Positions 16,029 through 24,889 of a stretch of 64,000 bases of DNA are shown here, one piece after another. The stretch is from G965267335 sp965267335 (GTDB lineage Bacteria > Bacteroidota > Bacteroidia > Cytophagales > JAAEPT01). The position numbers were made by a program, and so were the translations under genes. The first letter of the stretch is position 1, and every line of letters starts with the position of its first letter. The notes below the pieces were generated by a model. The model saw only the letters and a list, made by a program, of their open reading frames with translations. It was not told the DNA's origin and searched no databases. The stretch spans positions 1,612,001 through 1,676,000 of the forward strand of contig OZ253953.1 in assembly GCA_965267335.1 (NCBI GenBank). Reading direction: 5' to 3'.

Positions 16029-17131
16029 CTGTCTTCTTTCGTTGCGAGCGTGCTCATTCCTGTAATAAAATAGAAGATCATAAACAGAGGTTCTATCAAA
16101 AATAATGCCGCTAACCAAGTGCTTTTACCCCCCAACAGAGTTTGTGCACGCGTAAAAGTAGTAAATAATAGTAAAGTTCTCAAAAGAAATGCAACCATTG
16201 TATACCATATTACGTAGCCCGAAACTACTGAATAAAGAAGCCCCAGATAGATTATGGGGGTTGACATGACCTCAATACCTAGTAACAATCTGGTGCTTAG
16301 TGGGTAGTGTAAACCGGTTTTAAGGTGTCTTTTCTTTTGTCGAAACCAACTTTTTAAGTTTTTTGGAGAATCACTTATCGTTTGTGATTCACTATATATG
16401 ACTACAGATGTGTTGTCAGGCGTTGCATTTTGTTGAATAAAAAGATCATCATCTCCACTTAGAATATGCTTGTGACTCTCAAAACCGCTGTTCTTTTGAA
16501 AGACTGATCGAGAGTAGGCGAGGTTTCGGCCTACGGCCATATAGGTTTTGCCAGCATTTGCCAAAGCCAGATACCTAAAAGCAGTTAGAAATGTCTCAAA
16601 TCGAATCAACAAACCAGTAAGTGTATTTGGACATTTAAGAGGAGAGTAGCCAATTACAATCTCAGAATCTGCTGATATATGAGCTGCCATTGCTGATATC
16701 CAATTATTTGTCTGTGGTACACAGTCGGCATCTGTGAAAAGTAGAGTATCATGTTTCGCAGCCTCAATTCCTTTGGCTAAAGCATACTTTTTAGGAGAAT
16801 AACCCTCGGGTGCATGATCAATGTGAATGACTTTTAAATCACACTTAACGGAATTTAGGTCATCCAGAATTCTTTTAGTTCCGTCAGTAGAGCGATCATT
16901 GATAATAATGACTTCAAAGATATGATGCCTCTGTGTTTCAAGTGCCGAGATCAGCTTAGGTATATTTTTTTCCTCATTGTGAGCTGCTATTATTACACTA
17001 ACTGGTTTGTCGTGATCAGGTTTTTTGTTTTGAATCTTTTGCAACCACCAAATTAAATACAGATAAAAAAATAGTTGAAAGCTTAGTGCTAGCCAGAAAA
17101 GGGTGAAAATTATAAGCTGAAAGCTGTTCAA
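16019..17131 (-). CDS. Glycosyltransferase family 2, membrane-bound
   Basis: This 370-aa processive-type GT2 has an N-terminal membrane helix (about residues 5-30) and the GT-A domain (VSVIIAAHNEEKNIPKL, then the TDADC metal/nucleotide-sugar site). An SGDDD acceptor motif follows, then three C-terminal membrane helices. The start codon is TTG at 17131. It has the same architecture and length as the GT2 genes at 53390 and 61927, so the three are probably old paralogues. The sugar and acceptor are unknown. It diverges from tgt. Confidence 0.88.
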   Translation of the reverse strand: MNSFQLIIFTLFWLALSFQLFFYLYLIWWLQKIQNKKPDHDKPVSVIIAAHNEEKNIPKLISALETQRHHIFEVIIINDRSTDGTKRILDDLNSVKCDLKVIHIDHAPEGYSPKKYALAKGIEAAKHDTLLFTDADCVPQTNNWISAMAAHISADSEIVIGYSPLKCPNTLTGLLIRFETFLTAFRYLALANAGKTYMAVGRNLAYSRSVFQKNSGFESHKHILSGDDDLFIQQNATPDNTSVVIYSESQTISDSPKNLKSWFRQKKRHLKTGLHYPLSTRLLLGIEVMSTPIIYLGLLYSVVSGYVIWYTMVAFLLRTLLLFTTFTRAQTLLGGKSTWLAALFLIEPLFMIFYFITGMSTLATKEDRWK

Positions 17132-17183
17132 TGGCTGATGGGATTATAAAATAGGTTTATTATCTAAAATACAATATTAGCTA

Positions 17184-17191
17184 TATTTTTG
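17184..17191 (+). promoter_or_regulatory. -7 box of tgt
   Basis: TATTTTTG fits TAnnTTTG and ends 8 bases before the tgt ATG, so the transcript would have almost no 5' leader. Confidence 0.5.
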
Positions 17192-17199
17192 TACATCGT

Positions 17200-18330
17200 A
17201 TGGATTTTAAACTTGAGCACACAGATAGCCAGTCGCGGGCAAGGGCAGGAAAGATTAGTACAGACCATGGAGATATCTTGACCCCGGTCTTTATGCCAGT
17301 AGGAACAGCCGGGACCGTAAAAGCCGTACATCAACGAGAGCTAAAAGATGATATACAGGCTCAGGTTATTCTTGGAAATACTTACCACCTTTATTTACGA
17401 CCAGGAACGGAGATACTACAGAAGTCAGGTGGGCTCCATAAGTTCAATGGCTGGCATGGACCAATTCTTACAGATAGCGGGGGGTATCAGGTCTATTCAT
17501 TGGCCGAGAAGAGGAAAATAAAAGAAGAAGGTGTTCAGTTTACATCACATATTGATGGATCCAAGCACTTGTTTACACCGGAAAATGTGATGGACATACA
17601 AAGGCAGATTGGGGCAGACTTCATTATGGCCTTTGATGAATGCACTCCCTATCCTTGTGAGTATGGGTATGCCAAGCGTTCGATGGAAATGACCCACCGT
17701 TGGCTGAAAAGGTGTTGTGAGCACTTTGACTCGACAGAACCGCTTTATGGTTATGACCAGTGGTTACTACCAATAGTTCAGGGAAGTGTATATAAGGATT
17801 TGCGTAAGCAATCTGCTGAGGCTATTGCATCTTTTGATCGACCGGCCAATGCCATTGGGGGGCTATCAGTAGGTGAACCACATGAAGATATGTACGAGAT
17901 GACGGATCTTGTGTGTGAGATACTACCTCAAAGTAAGCCTAGATATCTAATGGGTGTAGGTACACCCGCAAACATACTGGAATGTATTTCACTGGGCATT
18001 GATATGTTTGATTGCGTGATGCCTACAAGAAATGCGAGAAATGGGATGTTGTTTACATCAGAGGGGACCATAAATATTAAGAACGAGAAGTGGAAGGATG
18101 ATTTCAGTCCAATTGATGAAAATCTGGGTGGGTACGTGAGCACTAATTACTCAAAAGCCTATTTGCGCCATTTGGTACAAAGCAAGGAAATTTTAGCGGC
18201 CCAGATATCAAGTATCCATAATTTGACGTTTTATCTGTGGTTGACGTCTGAGGCCAGGAGGAGGATTATAGACGGGTCGTTCAGAGAGTGGAAAGATAAA
18301 ATGGTGGTAAAACTAAGTACCAGACTGTAG
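17200..18330 (+). CDS. tgt: Queuine tRNA-ribosyltransferase
   Basis: This 376-aa enzyme exchanges guanine-34 of certain tRNAs for preQ1, a step in queuosine synthesis. Catalytic aspartates are in LTDSGGYQVYSL (Asp92) and MFDCVMPTRNARNG (Asp271), and GGLSVGEPHEDMYEM is conserved. The C-terminal zinc site is abnormal: where CxCxxC is expected before NYSKAYLRHL, the residues are Leu309, Gly311 and Ser314, although the fourth ligand His340 (SIHNL) remains. The enzyme therefore probably lacks structural zinc. It is coupled to the LptF/LptG permease gene, which starts one base after its stop. Confidence 0.95.
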   Translation: MDFKLEHTDSQSRARAGKISTDHGDILTPVFMPVGTAGTVKAVHQRELKDDIQAQVILGNTYHLYLRPGTEILQKSGGLHKFNGWHGPILTDSGGYQVYSLAEKRKIKEEGVQFTSHIDGSKHLFTPENVMDIQRQIGADFIMAFDECTPYPCEYGYAKRSMEMTHRWLKRCCEHFDSTEPLYGYDQWLLPIVQGSVYKDLRKQSAEAIASFDRPANAIGGLSVGEPHEDMYEMTDLVCEILPQSKPRYLMGVGTPANILECISLGIDMFDCVMPTRNARNGMLFTSEGTINIKNEKWKDDFSPIDENLGGYVSTNYSKAYLRHLVQSKEILAAQISSIHNLTFYLWLTSEARRRIIDGSFREWKDKMVVKLSTRL

Positions 18331-18331
18331 A

Positions 18332-19405
18332 TTGAGAATCCTCGATTTATACATATTGAAGAAATATTTTATCGCGTTTTTTTACACGGTACTACTCATA
18401 GTATTGGTGTTTTGTGTGATTGATTTTACTGAGAAAAACGATGATTTCATTAAACATGATTTATCACTTTGGCAGGTATTATCGGAGTATTATGTAAACT
18501 TTTTTCCTTACCTGGCCAACCTCATAAGCCCAATGTTTGTATTTGTCTCAACAATATTTGTGACCGCGAACCTGGCGTCACATACAGAAATCATTGCAAT
18601 GCTTAGTGCAGGGATTAGCTTCAGGCGCATACTCTTCTCTTACTTCATTGGTGCCGTATTGCTGGGAGCTTTTATTTTTGTTATCCAGGGGTGGGTTTTG
18701 CCTATTGCCAATAGCAACAGGGTGATTTTTGAGTCCCGGTATCTTGATGACAGTAAAAAGCAGTTCCGAAACAAACACCTTATTCTTGATGATGAGACCT
18801 ACGCTTACGCCAGTAGATATGAAGATCGCCAGAATGCTGCGATGAATTTTACCCTAGAGAAGATTAAAGGAACTCAATTATTACAAAAGCTCTATGCCAA
18901 TAAGGCGGTTTGGCAACCGGATTCACGTTCCTGGAAGATTAATAACTATATGGTGAGAACGTATACGGAAGAGGGCGATAAGATCTATTATGGAACCAAT
19001 ATGGATACGGTATTGAATTTAAAGCCTTCAGATTTTATGCCGAGTGTAAAGAAGAGAGAAGTTCTCACTCTAGGAGGCTTAAATAAAGCAATTGCCGAGA
19101 TTGAGAATCGCAAGGTAGAGAAGATTGAACCATATCTGGTAGAAAAGTATAACCGGTATGCTTATCCGTTCGCGATAATTATCCTCACACTAATGGCCGT
19201 AATTGTTGCAGCGCGCAAGTCGAGAGAGGGGACAGGATTTCAAATATTCATTGGTTTTCTTCTTGCCTTTACTTTTATAGGGGCTATTTATGTAATAAGG
19301 CTTATGGCTGAGGCCGGGGACATTAGTCCATTGATGGGAGCGGTTATGCCGTTGGTTACTTTTTGCGTGATCACCGTTTTTATGTACAGAACGGTGCCTC
19401 GCTAG
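18332..19405 (+). CDS. LptF/LptG family permease (YjgP/YjgQ)
   Basis: This 357-aa inner-membrane protein of the lipopolysaccharide export ABC transporter contains the family's N-terminal signature RILDLYILKKYFIAFFYT. It has three N-terminal helices, a periplasmic jellyroll-like domain (about residues 130-260) and three C-terminal helices. Its partner permease and the LptB ATPase are not in the window. It starts with TTG at 18332, one base after the tgt stop, an arrangement common in Bacteroidota. The last four bases overlap the convergent DUF922 gene. Confidence 0.9.
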   Translation: MRILDLYILKKYFIAFFYTVLLIVLVFCVIDFTEKNDDFIKHDLSLWQVLSEYYVNFFPYLANLISPMFVFVSTIFVTANLASHTEIIAMLSAGISFRRILFSYFIGAVLLGAFIFVIQGWVLPIANSNRVIFESRYLDDSKKQFRNKHLILDDETYAYASRYEDRQNAAMNFTLEKIKGTQLLQKLYANKAVWQPDSRSWKINNYMVRTYTEEGDKIYYGTNMDTVLNLKPSDFMPSVKKREVLTLGGLNKAIAEIENRKVEKIEPYLVEKYNRYAYPFAIIILTLMAVIVAARKSREGTGFQIFIGFLLAFTFIGAIYVIRLMAEAGDISPLMGAVMPLVTFCVITVFMYRTVPR

Positions 19406-19932
19406 TTGTTGGAGAATTTTTTATGCTTTCTCAGACCAGTGTGAATTTGTAAATCATACCATTTTTGTGTTTCAGGGTTGAGCCCATGATTGGTGCTCTC
19501 GTCATATGCCTCATGATATTCAATACAATCTTTCATAATCTGACGGTATAATTTTTCTATAGACTCTTTATTCAATGCATTCTTTTTTGCCAGTTCATTC
19601 GCGGCCTTTAAAAATTTTCTGGTGTACAATTCAGCGATATTAAAGTGCTGTCGCTCATGGTGTAGCAGTTTGTCTGTTCTATGACCGTCTTTTACCCACG
19701 ATCTTGTCTTATCGAAATATGAGTAAGCCGAAATAACCTGATTACCGTTTTTGTCAACGTTTAAAGAATAAGAAATTCCCCAGGTGGTGAGTGCCTGGTA
19801 AGGGCTACTAGTATCGGGTGTTCCCAGGAAATTTTCCCAATAGAGAGCATCAACATCTTCCCATCCGATGGTCTGTTCCTGAGAATAAGAAATAAGAGGA
19901 ACAAATAGTAGTAAAAGTACGTACTGTTTCAT
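19402..19932 (-). CDS. DUF922 family secreted protein with HExxH motif
   Basis: This 176-aa protein has a signal peptide (MKQYVLLLLFVPLISYSQ). The mature part contains LLHHERQHFNIAELY, where HERQH fits the HExxH zinc-peptidase motif; DUF922 proteins are predicted zinc-dependent proteases. WEDVDALYWENFLG near the N-terminus resembles the family's opening WxxFxG block. No third metal ligand can be assigned with certainty. Activity is inferred, not shown. Confidence 0.75.
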   Translation of the reverse strand: MKQYVLLLLFVPLISYSQEQTIGWEDVDALYWENFLGTPDTSSPYQALTTWGISYSLNVDKNGNQVISAYSYFDKTRSWVKDGHRTDKLLHHERQHFNIAELYTRKFLKAANELAKKNALNKESIEKLYRQIMKDCIEYHEAYDESTNHGLNPETQKWYDLQIHTGLRKHKKFSNN

Positions 19933-19946
19933 AGGCGAATATAAAG

Positions 19947-19954
19947 CAAATTTA
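19947..19954 (-). promoter_or_regulatory. -7 box of the DUF922 gene
   Basis: TAAATTTG on the minus strand is a perfect TAnnTTTG match 14 bases before the ATG at 19932. Confidence 0.5.
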
Positions 19955-20061
19955 ATACCGGGATAATATCAATTTGAAACTAGCTTAATTAACCCAGAAA
20001 TTAAATTCGGTATCTTATTGAATTAAACCAGTTAATTAATTTTTAACCCAACATTTTAATT

Positions 20062-20871
20062 ATGAGTAGTAAAAGAGAGAGGTTACAATATTACTACGAC
20101 CTCCATATTAACAAACACCAGGCTTCCGGCTTAGGAGAAAATCAGTTACGAGTTTATAAAGAAATAAAAGAGATTGTTGCACCATACGAAACAGGTGAAG
20201 AAGTTGCAAAGGTACTTAAGGAAAGTGGGTATCAGGAAAAGCCGGCTCAGGCCCTTTATCAGGATATGCTGCTGGCACATGCACGGGCATATGACGAACT
20301 AAGTTTGCATGATGTTGCTGAGGTATACAAAAGAAAAGAGAAAGAAGTAGCTGCTGATTATGCCCAGGCGCACGTGACCGGTTGGGACCAGGAGGTAAAT
20401 AAAGAACTGGCAAAAATACATAATATCGCAAGTCACTATCGAGATGCTTTTCAGGAGTTCTTTTATGTGCAGGGTTTAACCACAACACACCCCGACTATG
20501 AGAAGCACTTAACCAGGACTAAAGAGGCTGTAGCCAATATTGAGAAGGAGGGCGAAACTTTAGAAGGTGTCGCTTCTAAACCATATTATCAGAAAATGAT
20601 TCCCTACAGCCCCGAACTGCAGCAACAAAAAATTGCAGAAATGAGAGCCGCTTTTGATGCTCCTATCCCTGATGCTGAAGAAAAGACTGACTTTGAGTCA
20701 AGGGCTGCAGAGGCAATAAAATTTGTCAAGGAGAATAAATCGGATATGCAGGAATTGAATAAAGATTTCAATGCCAGATCAAGAAGGGCAACATTTATCG
20801 TGATTGCACCAGAGGAAAACCCTGGCCCATACACAGTGGAAGAATTCTACATGGGACCCCAGGGGCAGTAA
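20062..20871 (+). CDS. Unknown soluble protein A of a two-gene pair
   Basis: This 269-aa charged, mostly helical protein has no signal peptide, membrane helix or cysteine. I do not recognise a family. Residues 12-57 align without gaps to residues 106-151 of the next gene product (11 of 46 identical: Y12, G23, Y32, E34, I35, I38, E47, L52, E54, G56, Y57), so the pair shares a small domain. The C-terminus is distinct (RRATFIVIAPEENPGPYTVE). The two genes are 32 bases apart and probably form an operon. Confidence 0.75.
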   Translation: MSSKRERLQYYYDLHINKHQASGLGENQLRVYKEIKEIVAPYETGEEVAKVLKESGYQEKPAQALYQDMLLAHARAYDELSLHDVAEVYKRKEKEVAADYAQAHVTGWDQEVNKELAKIHNIASHYRDAFQEFFYVQGLTTTHPDYEKHLTRTKEAVANIEKEGETLEGVASKPYYQKMIPYSPELQQQKIAEMRAAFDAPIPDAEEKTDFESRAAEAIKFVKENKSDMQELNKDFNARSRRATFIVIAPEENPGPYTVEEFYMGPQGQ

Positions 20872-20903
20872 TTAATTATTCACAAGACAAAAAAAATGAT
20901 GTT

Positions 20904-22091
20904 ATGGATCCAATGATAAAGCAAACAATAGATGGAATGTTGTCGGGGTTTGATCACGTTACTGTTACTGACCCGGGAGTACAGCAAGAAATCGATGATT
21001 ATAAAAAAGAGATGAATGAACTTGGTGAGAAACACACCGATGTCATGGAATTTATGAATGAGCTTCAGACTTCTGGTCTGATGGAAAAAAACGGGGAGCT
21101 AATGACCAAAGCAAGTACAACAGCTCCTGCGGAACAACCCGCGGCTCAGGACAACGGAGGTGGAGATTCTGGTGCGAGCCTATCAAATCTACCAACAGTG
21201 ACCCAGTTTCTCGATCAGTACAGACCTAATTATGAAATGGCTAAAACGCACGGTTACCAACCGAGGTCTGTAGCCCTGTATGAGGAGATTTTCAAAATCG
21301 CTGACCGTACAGACGACCTATTGGAGATGAATATTATACTTGAGGAGGAAGGGTATCTTCGTAGGATGAGTTCTGAAGCATCTTTTGATACTTATGAGTT
21401 GCACCTTGCAGCTCAGGACCCAAATAATATTCCAGCCAAGGCGCAGTTTAAGGAGCGTTTGGAATTGGCCGATCGTTATAAATCAGATGAAGAACTCTAC
21501 TATGAAACTGACCTTCTTGTCGAAAAGAATTTACAGGAGTCCAATAGTTTTAATTTCAGAATGAATCTTTCTTTGGGACTTGGAAAGGCTTGCGTGGATT
21601 ATGTACTGTCAAAGGTCCACGCATGGGCTGCTGATGAACCAGATGTTCAGGTTCCAGGGTTTATTTTATCACGTGATAAAGCAAGGAAGACCTACGAACT
21701 AATTCAGAAAGATTTCGGACTTAGCTTTGATGATATAGCACAGGATCCATGGAGTCAGAAATGGCTTCTTGTCTTCAGACCTTTAGAGGCCTTGAACTTG
21801 GGAGGATACTGTCTGGACCCTCAGAATATTGAGTGTTTCCGCGAAGTGCTTTTCGAAGAAATACTATCGGATAAAACTGATATTGAACTTCTGCAGAGAA
21901 AGCCGGAAAAAGTGGTTCACTTTGATATTGACTCTTCCCAGTTTCCGGAACATGAGCAAGTGTTTAAAGATATGGAAGCTGAAGTTAATAAGCGCTTAAG
22001 TTCCAGATGGTATTACGAGTACTATAAGAAAATTAACGGAGCTGATATGATGAAGGCAGCCGAAGATGCAATGGCAAATGTTGGCGTTTAA
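20904..22091 (+). CDS. Unknown soluble protein B of a two-gene pair
   Basis: This is a 395-aa cytoplasmic-looking protein. Residues 1-70 are helical and acidic. Residues ~70-95 form an Ala/Gly/Asp-rich linker, and residues 106-151 are the domain shared with the preceding gene (ending LEEEGY). The rest is a larger globular part with conserved-looking aromatic clusters (DPWSQKWLLVFRPLEALNLGGY). No catalytic motif is recognised. The start MDPMIKQTIDGML at 20904 has no rival nearby. It is the second gene of the pair and is followed by a hairpin terminator. Confidence 0.75.
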   Translation: MDPMIKQTIDGMLSGFDHVTVTDPGVQQEIDDYKKEMNELGEKHTDVMEFMNELQTSGLMEKNGELMTKASTTAPAEQPAAQDNGGGDSGASLSNLPTVTQFLDQYRPNYEMAKTHGYQPRSVALYEEIFKIADRTDDLLEMNIILEEEGYLRRMSSEASFDTYELHLAAQDPNNIPAKAQFKERLELADRYKSDEELYYETDLLVEKNLQESNSFNFRMNLSLGLGKACVDYVLSKVHAWAADEPDVQVPGFILSRDKARKTYELIQKDFGLSFDDIAQDPWSQKWLLVFRPLEALNLGGYCLDPQNIECFREVLFEEILSDKTDIELLQRKPEKVVHFDIDSSQFPEHEQVFKDMEAEVNKRLSSRWYYEYYKKINGADMMKAAEDAMANVGV

Positions 22092-22100
22092 GAACTAATT

Positions 22101-22140
22101 ATAAAGCCCGGATTTATGTAAAGACGGGCTTTATTGTTTT
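22101..22140. terminator. Hairpin terminator between convergent genes
   Basis: ATAAAGCCCG (22101-22110) pairs exactly with CGGGCTTTAT (22125-22134), followed by TGTTTT. It lies between the unknown pair and the convergent gene at 22131 and overlaps that gene's last codons. Confidence 0.75.
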
Positions 22141-22712
22141 CTTCTCTTATAATACTCATCTACAATTAATGGAAGATCTTCGAGTTTAAGAGCTGTATCT
22201 GATCTCAGAATGATATTTTCAAGATCGATAGTGCCAATTTTTGTCTCTACATCGTATTCGCCCAATAACCTATCAAGCAGAAGAAAAACTGCATTACCAA
22301 AAATGGACTCTCCGTTATAGTCACTGAGGAACAGACGAAGGTCAATTTTACTCTGGTTCAGGTCGTATTCGAAATAAATTTCTGAAGAGGAGAGGGTGAA
22401 CTGGCCAATGGACACATCATCAAAACCAGGTTTTCTCTGTCGGAAGGCGATGATGTCCCAATCTTCCATAACCGGGGCGGCTTCAACTAATTTTTTTACA
22501 AAAGGAAAGGCGCTGCGCATACCATTGGCGGTCACAACAAATTCCCTCTTCCCATTATCTTTAATTGAGCTGAATTCAAAAGATAAGTCTGGATGGATGG
22601 TAGTCAACTTGAGTGCCAGCGCACTAAATAGTTCTTGCGGGTTTTGCTCCTCGAGGTGATAGTACCGGTTGGAGTTTTGTTGGAACCATATCCAAAATTC
22701 TGCTGCCTTCAT
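22131..22712 (-). CDS. Conserved hypothetical protein, 193 aa
   Basis: This is a soluble 193-aa protein starting MKAAEFWIWFQQNSNRYY. A segment like FPFVKKLVEAAPVMEDWDIIAFRQR recurs in a family of unknown function in Bacteroidota that I have seen but cannot name. There is no signal peptide, membrane helix or metal-binding cluster. It lies 3 bases downstream of ispE on the same strand and is probably co-transcribed, but the pathway link is unclear. Its 3' end is embedded in the bidirectional hairpin. Confidence 0.7.
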   Translation of the reverse strand: MKAAEFWIWFQQNSNRYYHLEEQNPQELFSALALKLTTIHPDLSFEFSSIKDNGKREFVVTANGMRSAFPFVKKLVEAAPVMEDWDIIAFRQRKPGFDDVSIGQFTLSSSEIYFEYDLNQSKIDLRLFLSDYNGESIFGNAVFLLLDRLLGEYDVETKIGTIDLENIILRSDTALKLEDLPLIVDEYYKRRKQ

Positions 22713-22715
22713 TAG

Positions 22716-23510
22716 TCACAATTCTAATGCTTTTGTAGTAAAATTTGAATACTCTATATCTACTTTCTTTTCAAATATTCCGTACACCGTTGATCCAGAC
22801 CCTGTTAACGAAGCATAAACCGCACCATACTTGTAGAGCTCTTCCTTGATGACGGCTAGCTGCTCATATGACTTAAATAGAGAGTCCTCAAAGTCATTTT
22901 TGATGTTGGAGTCATTGTTTTTTATATGGTTTACATTGATTTCAGAATATTTAAAAGTGGCTTTTTGAGGACTCACACCGGAATACGCTTCAGCCGTTGA
23001 AATGTGAAGATTCGGATACACGAGTATTATATGGTAGCCTGAAAGGTCGAGCTTACAGGCCTGAAAAGTGTCACCTTTCTCAGTCGCAATTACGGGTTCA
23101 TTGCGGATAAAAAAAGCACAATCACTGCCTAATTTTTTTGAGTAGTCTATTAACTGTTCTGTGTTGAGATTAAGTTCAAATAAGGCACTCAACATTTTAA
23201 GGGTATAAGCAGCATCCGCAGAACCTCCACCAAGACCGGCACCGATAGGTATCAACTTATGTAGATGAATATTTACCGGTGATAAATTATAATCTGCCGC
23301 AAGTAAATGGTATGCTCTGGTGCATAGGTTTTCTCCTGGAGGGATGGGGATTCCCGTTGACTGAAAGGAAAAGTGATCAGTTTTAACGATTTCCAGAATA
23401 TCACACCATTGAATGGGATAAAAGCAGGACTCAATGTTATGGAACCCATCATTTCTCTTTTCGGTGATGGAGAGGCCTATGTTAATTTTTGCATTCGGGA
23501 AAGAGATCAC
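22716..23510 (-). CDS. ispE: 4-diphosphocytidyl-2-C-methyl-D-erythritol kinase
   Basis: This 264-aa GHMP kinase of the MEP isoprenoid pathway phosphorylates CDP-methylerythritol at O2. Diagnostic blocks are NAKINIGLSITEKRNDGFHNI at the N-terminus, the ATP loop PIGAGLGGGSADAAY and the C-terminal LTGSGSTVYGIF. Asp in GSDCAFF is the expected active-site residue. The start codon is GTG at 23510. The other MEP genes are not in the window. It diverges from the glycan locus beginning at 23642. Confidence 0.95.
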   Translation of the reverse strand: MISFPNAKINIGLSITEKRNDGFHNIESCFYPIQWCDILEIVKTDHFSFQSTGIPIPPGENLCTRAYHLLAADYNLSPVNIHLHKLIPIGAGLGGGSADAAYTLKMLSALFELNLNTEQLIDYSKKLGSDCAFFIRNEPVIATEKGDTFQACKLDLSGYHIILVYPNLHISTAEAYSGVSPQKATFKYSEINVNHIKNNDSNIKNDFEDSLFKSYEQLAVIKEELYKYGAVYASLTGSGSTVYGIFEKKVDIEYSNFTTKALEL

Positions 23511-23629
23511 TTAGTATGTTATTAGAATTGCTAAATATAGGATTCATACGATGATATTTTCAAAATATCGACATTAATTGCAGCGTAAAGATAAATTGGA
23601 GATTCACTTAGAAATACAGAATAGCCAAC

Positions 23630-23637
23630 TAAATTTG
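23630..23637 (+). promoter_or_regulatory. -7 box of the glycan locus
   Basis: TAAATTTG is a perfect TAnnTTTG match that ends 4 bases before the ATG at 23642. This implies a leaderless or near-leaderless transcript. Confidence 0.5.
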
Positions 23638-23641
23638 TGGG

Positions 23642-24889
23642 ATGCATATTTTGCTGATACACCAGTATTTTTTGGAAAAAGATGATGGCGGGGGATCCCG
23701 ATTCAACGAAATGACCAAAGTGTGGACTGCGCAAGGTCATAAAGTCACTGTATTGGCTGGAATGGTCCATTATGCTACAGGTAAGAAAAGGGAACGATAC
23801 AAGGGGAAATTGATCTATAAAGATCAGTATGACGAGAATATTACAGTATATCGCTGCCATGTTTCTGAGTCATATAACAAAAGCTTTGTTGGGCGTCTCT
23901 GGGGTTATTTTTCATTCGTGTTTTGGGGCATTATTTGTGGTTTGTTTAAGGCTAAAGGTAAATTCGATTTGGTACTGGTCACTTCCCCACCTCTTTTTGT
24001 CGGTATTATAGGAAGGTGGATGGCTTTTTGGAAAAGACTACCACTTGTGTTTGAAATTCGTGATTTGTGGCCTGAATCTGCAATTGATACCGGAGTACTC
24101 AAAAATAAGTTTCTGATCAGGTACGCCTACGGCTTTGAAAGGCGCATTTATAAAAAATCAAAGCTCATCAATACGCTTACGCCTGCTTTCCAAAGAAAGC
24201 TTATAGATGTAAAGAAGGTTCCCGCAGATAAGGTAGTCATGATACCAAATGCTGCTGACTTTAGTCTGGCCGAAAAGTTGGTCGGAACGTTTGATGTAGA
24301 AAAATTCAGAAAAGATCACGGTCTTGAAGACCATTTCGTTATCACCTATGTCGGTGCTCATGGTGTGGCTAATCACTTGATTCAGTTAATCCATGCTGCG
24401 GAAAAACTCCAGGATACCAATGTTTTGTTTCTTTTGGTAGGGGATGGTATGACGAAACCTACGTTGAAAAAGGAGGCAGAGGAAAGAGGATTGAAAAATG
24501 TAAAATTTATTGATTCTGTTCCAAAGGAGGAAGTGTTTAAATACATTATGGTATCAGATATGGGCGCTTCTGTTCTTAAAAAAGTAGACACTTTTAAAAC
24601 GATCTACTCCAATAAGACTTTTGACTATATGTCCTGTAAGAAGCCGGTTTTACTTCTTATTGACGGAGTGTCTCGTGAACTTGTGGAAACTGCAAATTGC
24701 GGTGTTTATGCTGAACCTGAGAATATTGATGATATCGTATCGAAAATACGAGGATGTCTATCATTGAGCGATAAGCTTCCGGAGATGGGAATTAACGGTT
24801 ATCAGTATGCAAAGGAACACTTTGATAGAGAGAAATTGGCTATGGAGTACCTGAATCAACTTGAAAAAGTAGCTAAAAAAAGGAAGTAG
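23642..24889 (+). CDS. Glycosyltransferase family 4 (WbuB-like)
   Basis: This 415-aa GT-B glycosyltransferase opens with MHILLIHQYFLEKDDGGGSR and has FEIRDLWPESAIDTG in the N-terminal domain, a pattern of WbuB/aminosugar transferases. The C-terminal nucleotide-sugar site region includes FLLVGDGMTKPTLKKEA and YSNKTFDYMSCKKPVLL. It is likely to extend a lipid-linked oligosaccharide started by the PglC-like enzyme encoded next. It begins a five-gene plus-strand locus in which most neighbours overlap or nearly touch. Donor and acceptor are not determined. Confidence 0.9.
   Translation: MHILLIHQYFLEKDDGGGSRFNEMTKVWTAQGHKVTVLAGMVHYATGKKRERYKGKLIYKDQYDENITVYRCHVSESYNKSFVGRLWGYFSFVFWGIICGLFKAKGKFDLVLVTSPPLFVGIIGRWMAFWKRLPLVFEIRDLWPESAIDTGVLKNKFLIRYAYGFERRIYKKSKLINTLTPAFQRKLIDVKKVPADKVVMIPNAADFSLAEKLVGTFDVEKFRKDHGLEDHFVITYVGAHGVANHLIQLIHAAEKLQDTNVLFLLVGDGMTKPTLKKEAEERGLKNVKFIDSVPKEEVFKYIMVSDMGASVLKKVDTFKTIYSNKTFDYMSCKKPVLLLIDGVSRELVETANCGVYAEPENIDDIVSKIRGCLSLSDKLPEMGINGYQYAKEHFDREKLAMEYLNQLEKVAKKRK

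Noticed and set aside
16029..16118. 30-residue N-terminal extension of the sigma factor
   Set aside because: It would lie entirely within the glycosyltransferase gene, and the ATG at 16028 gives the usual sigma-factor N-terminus.
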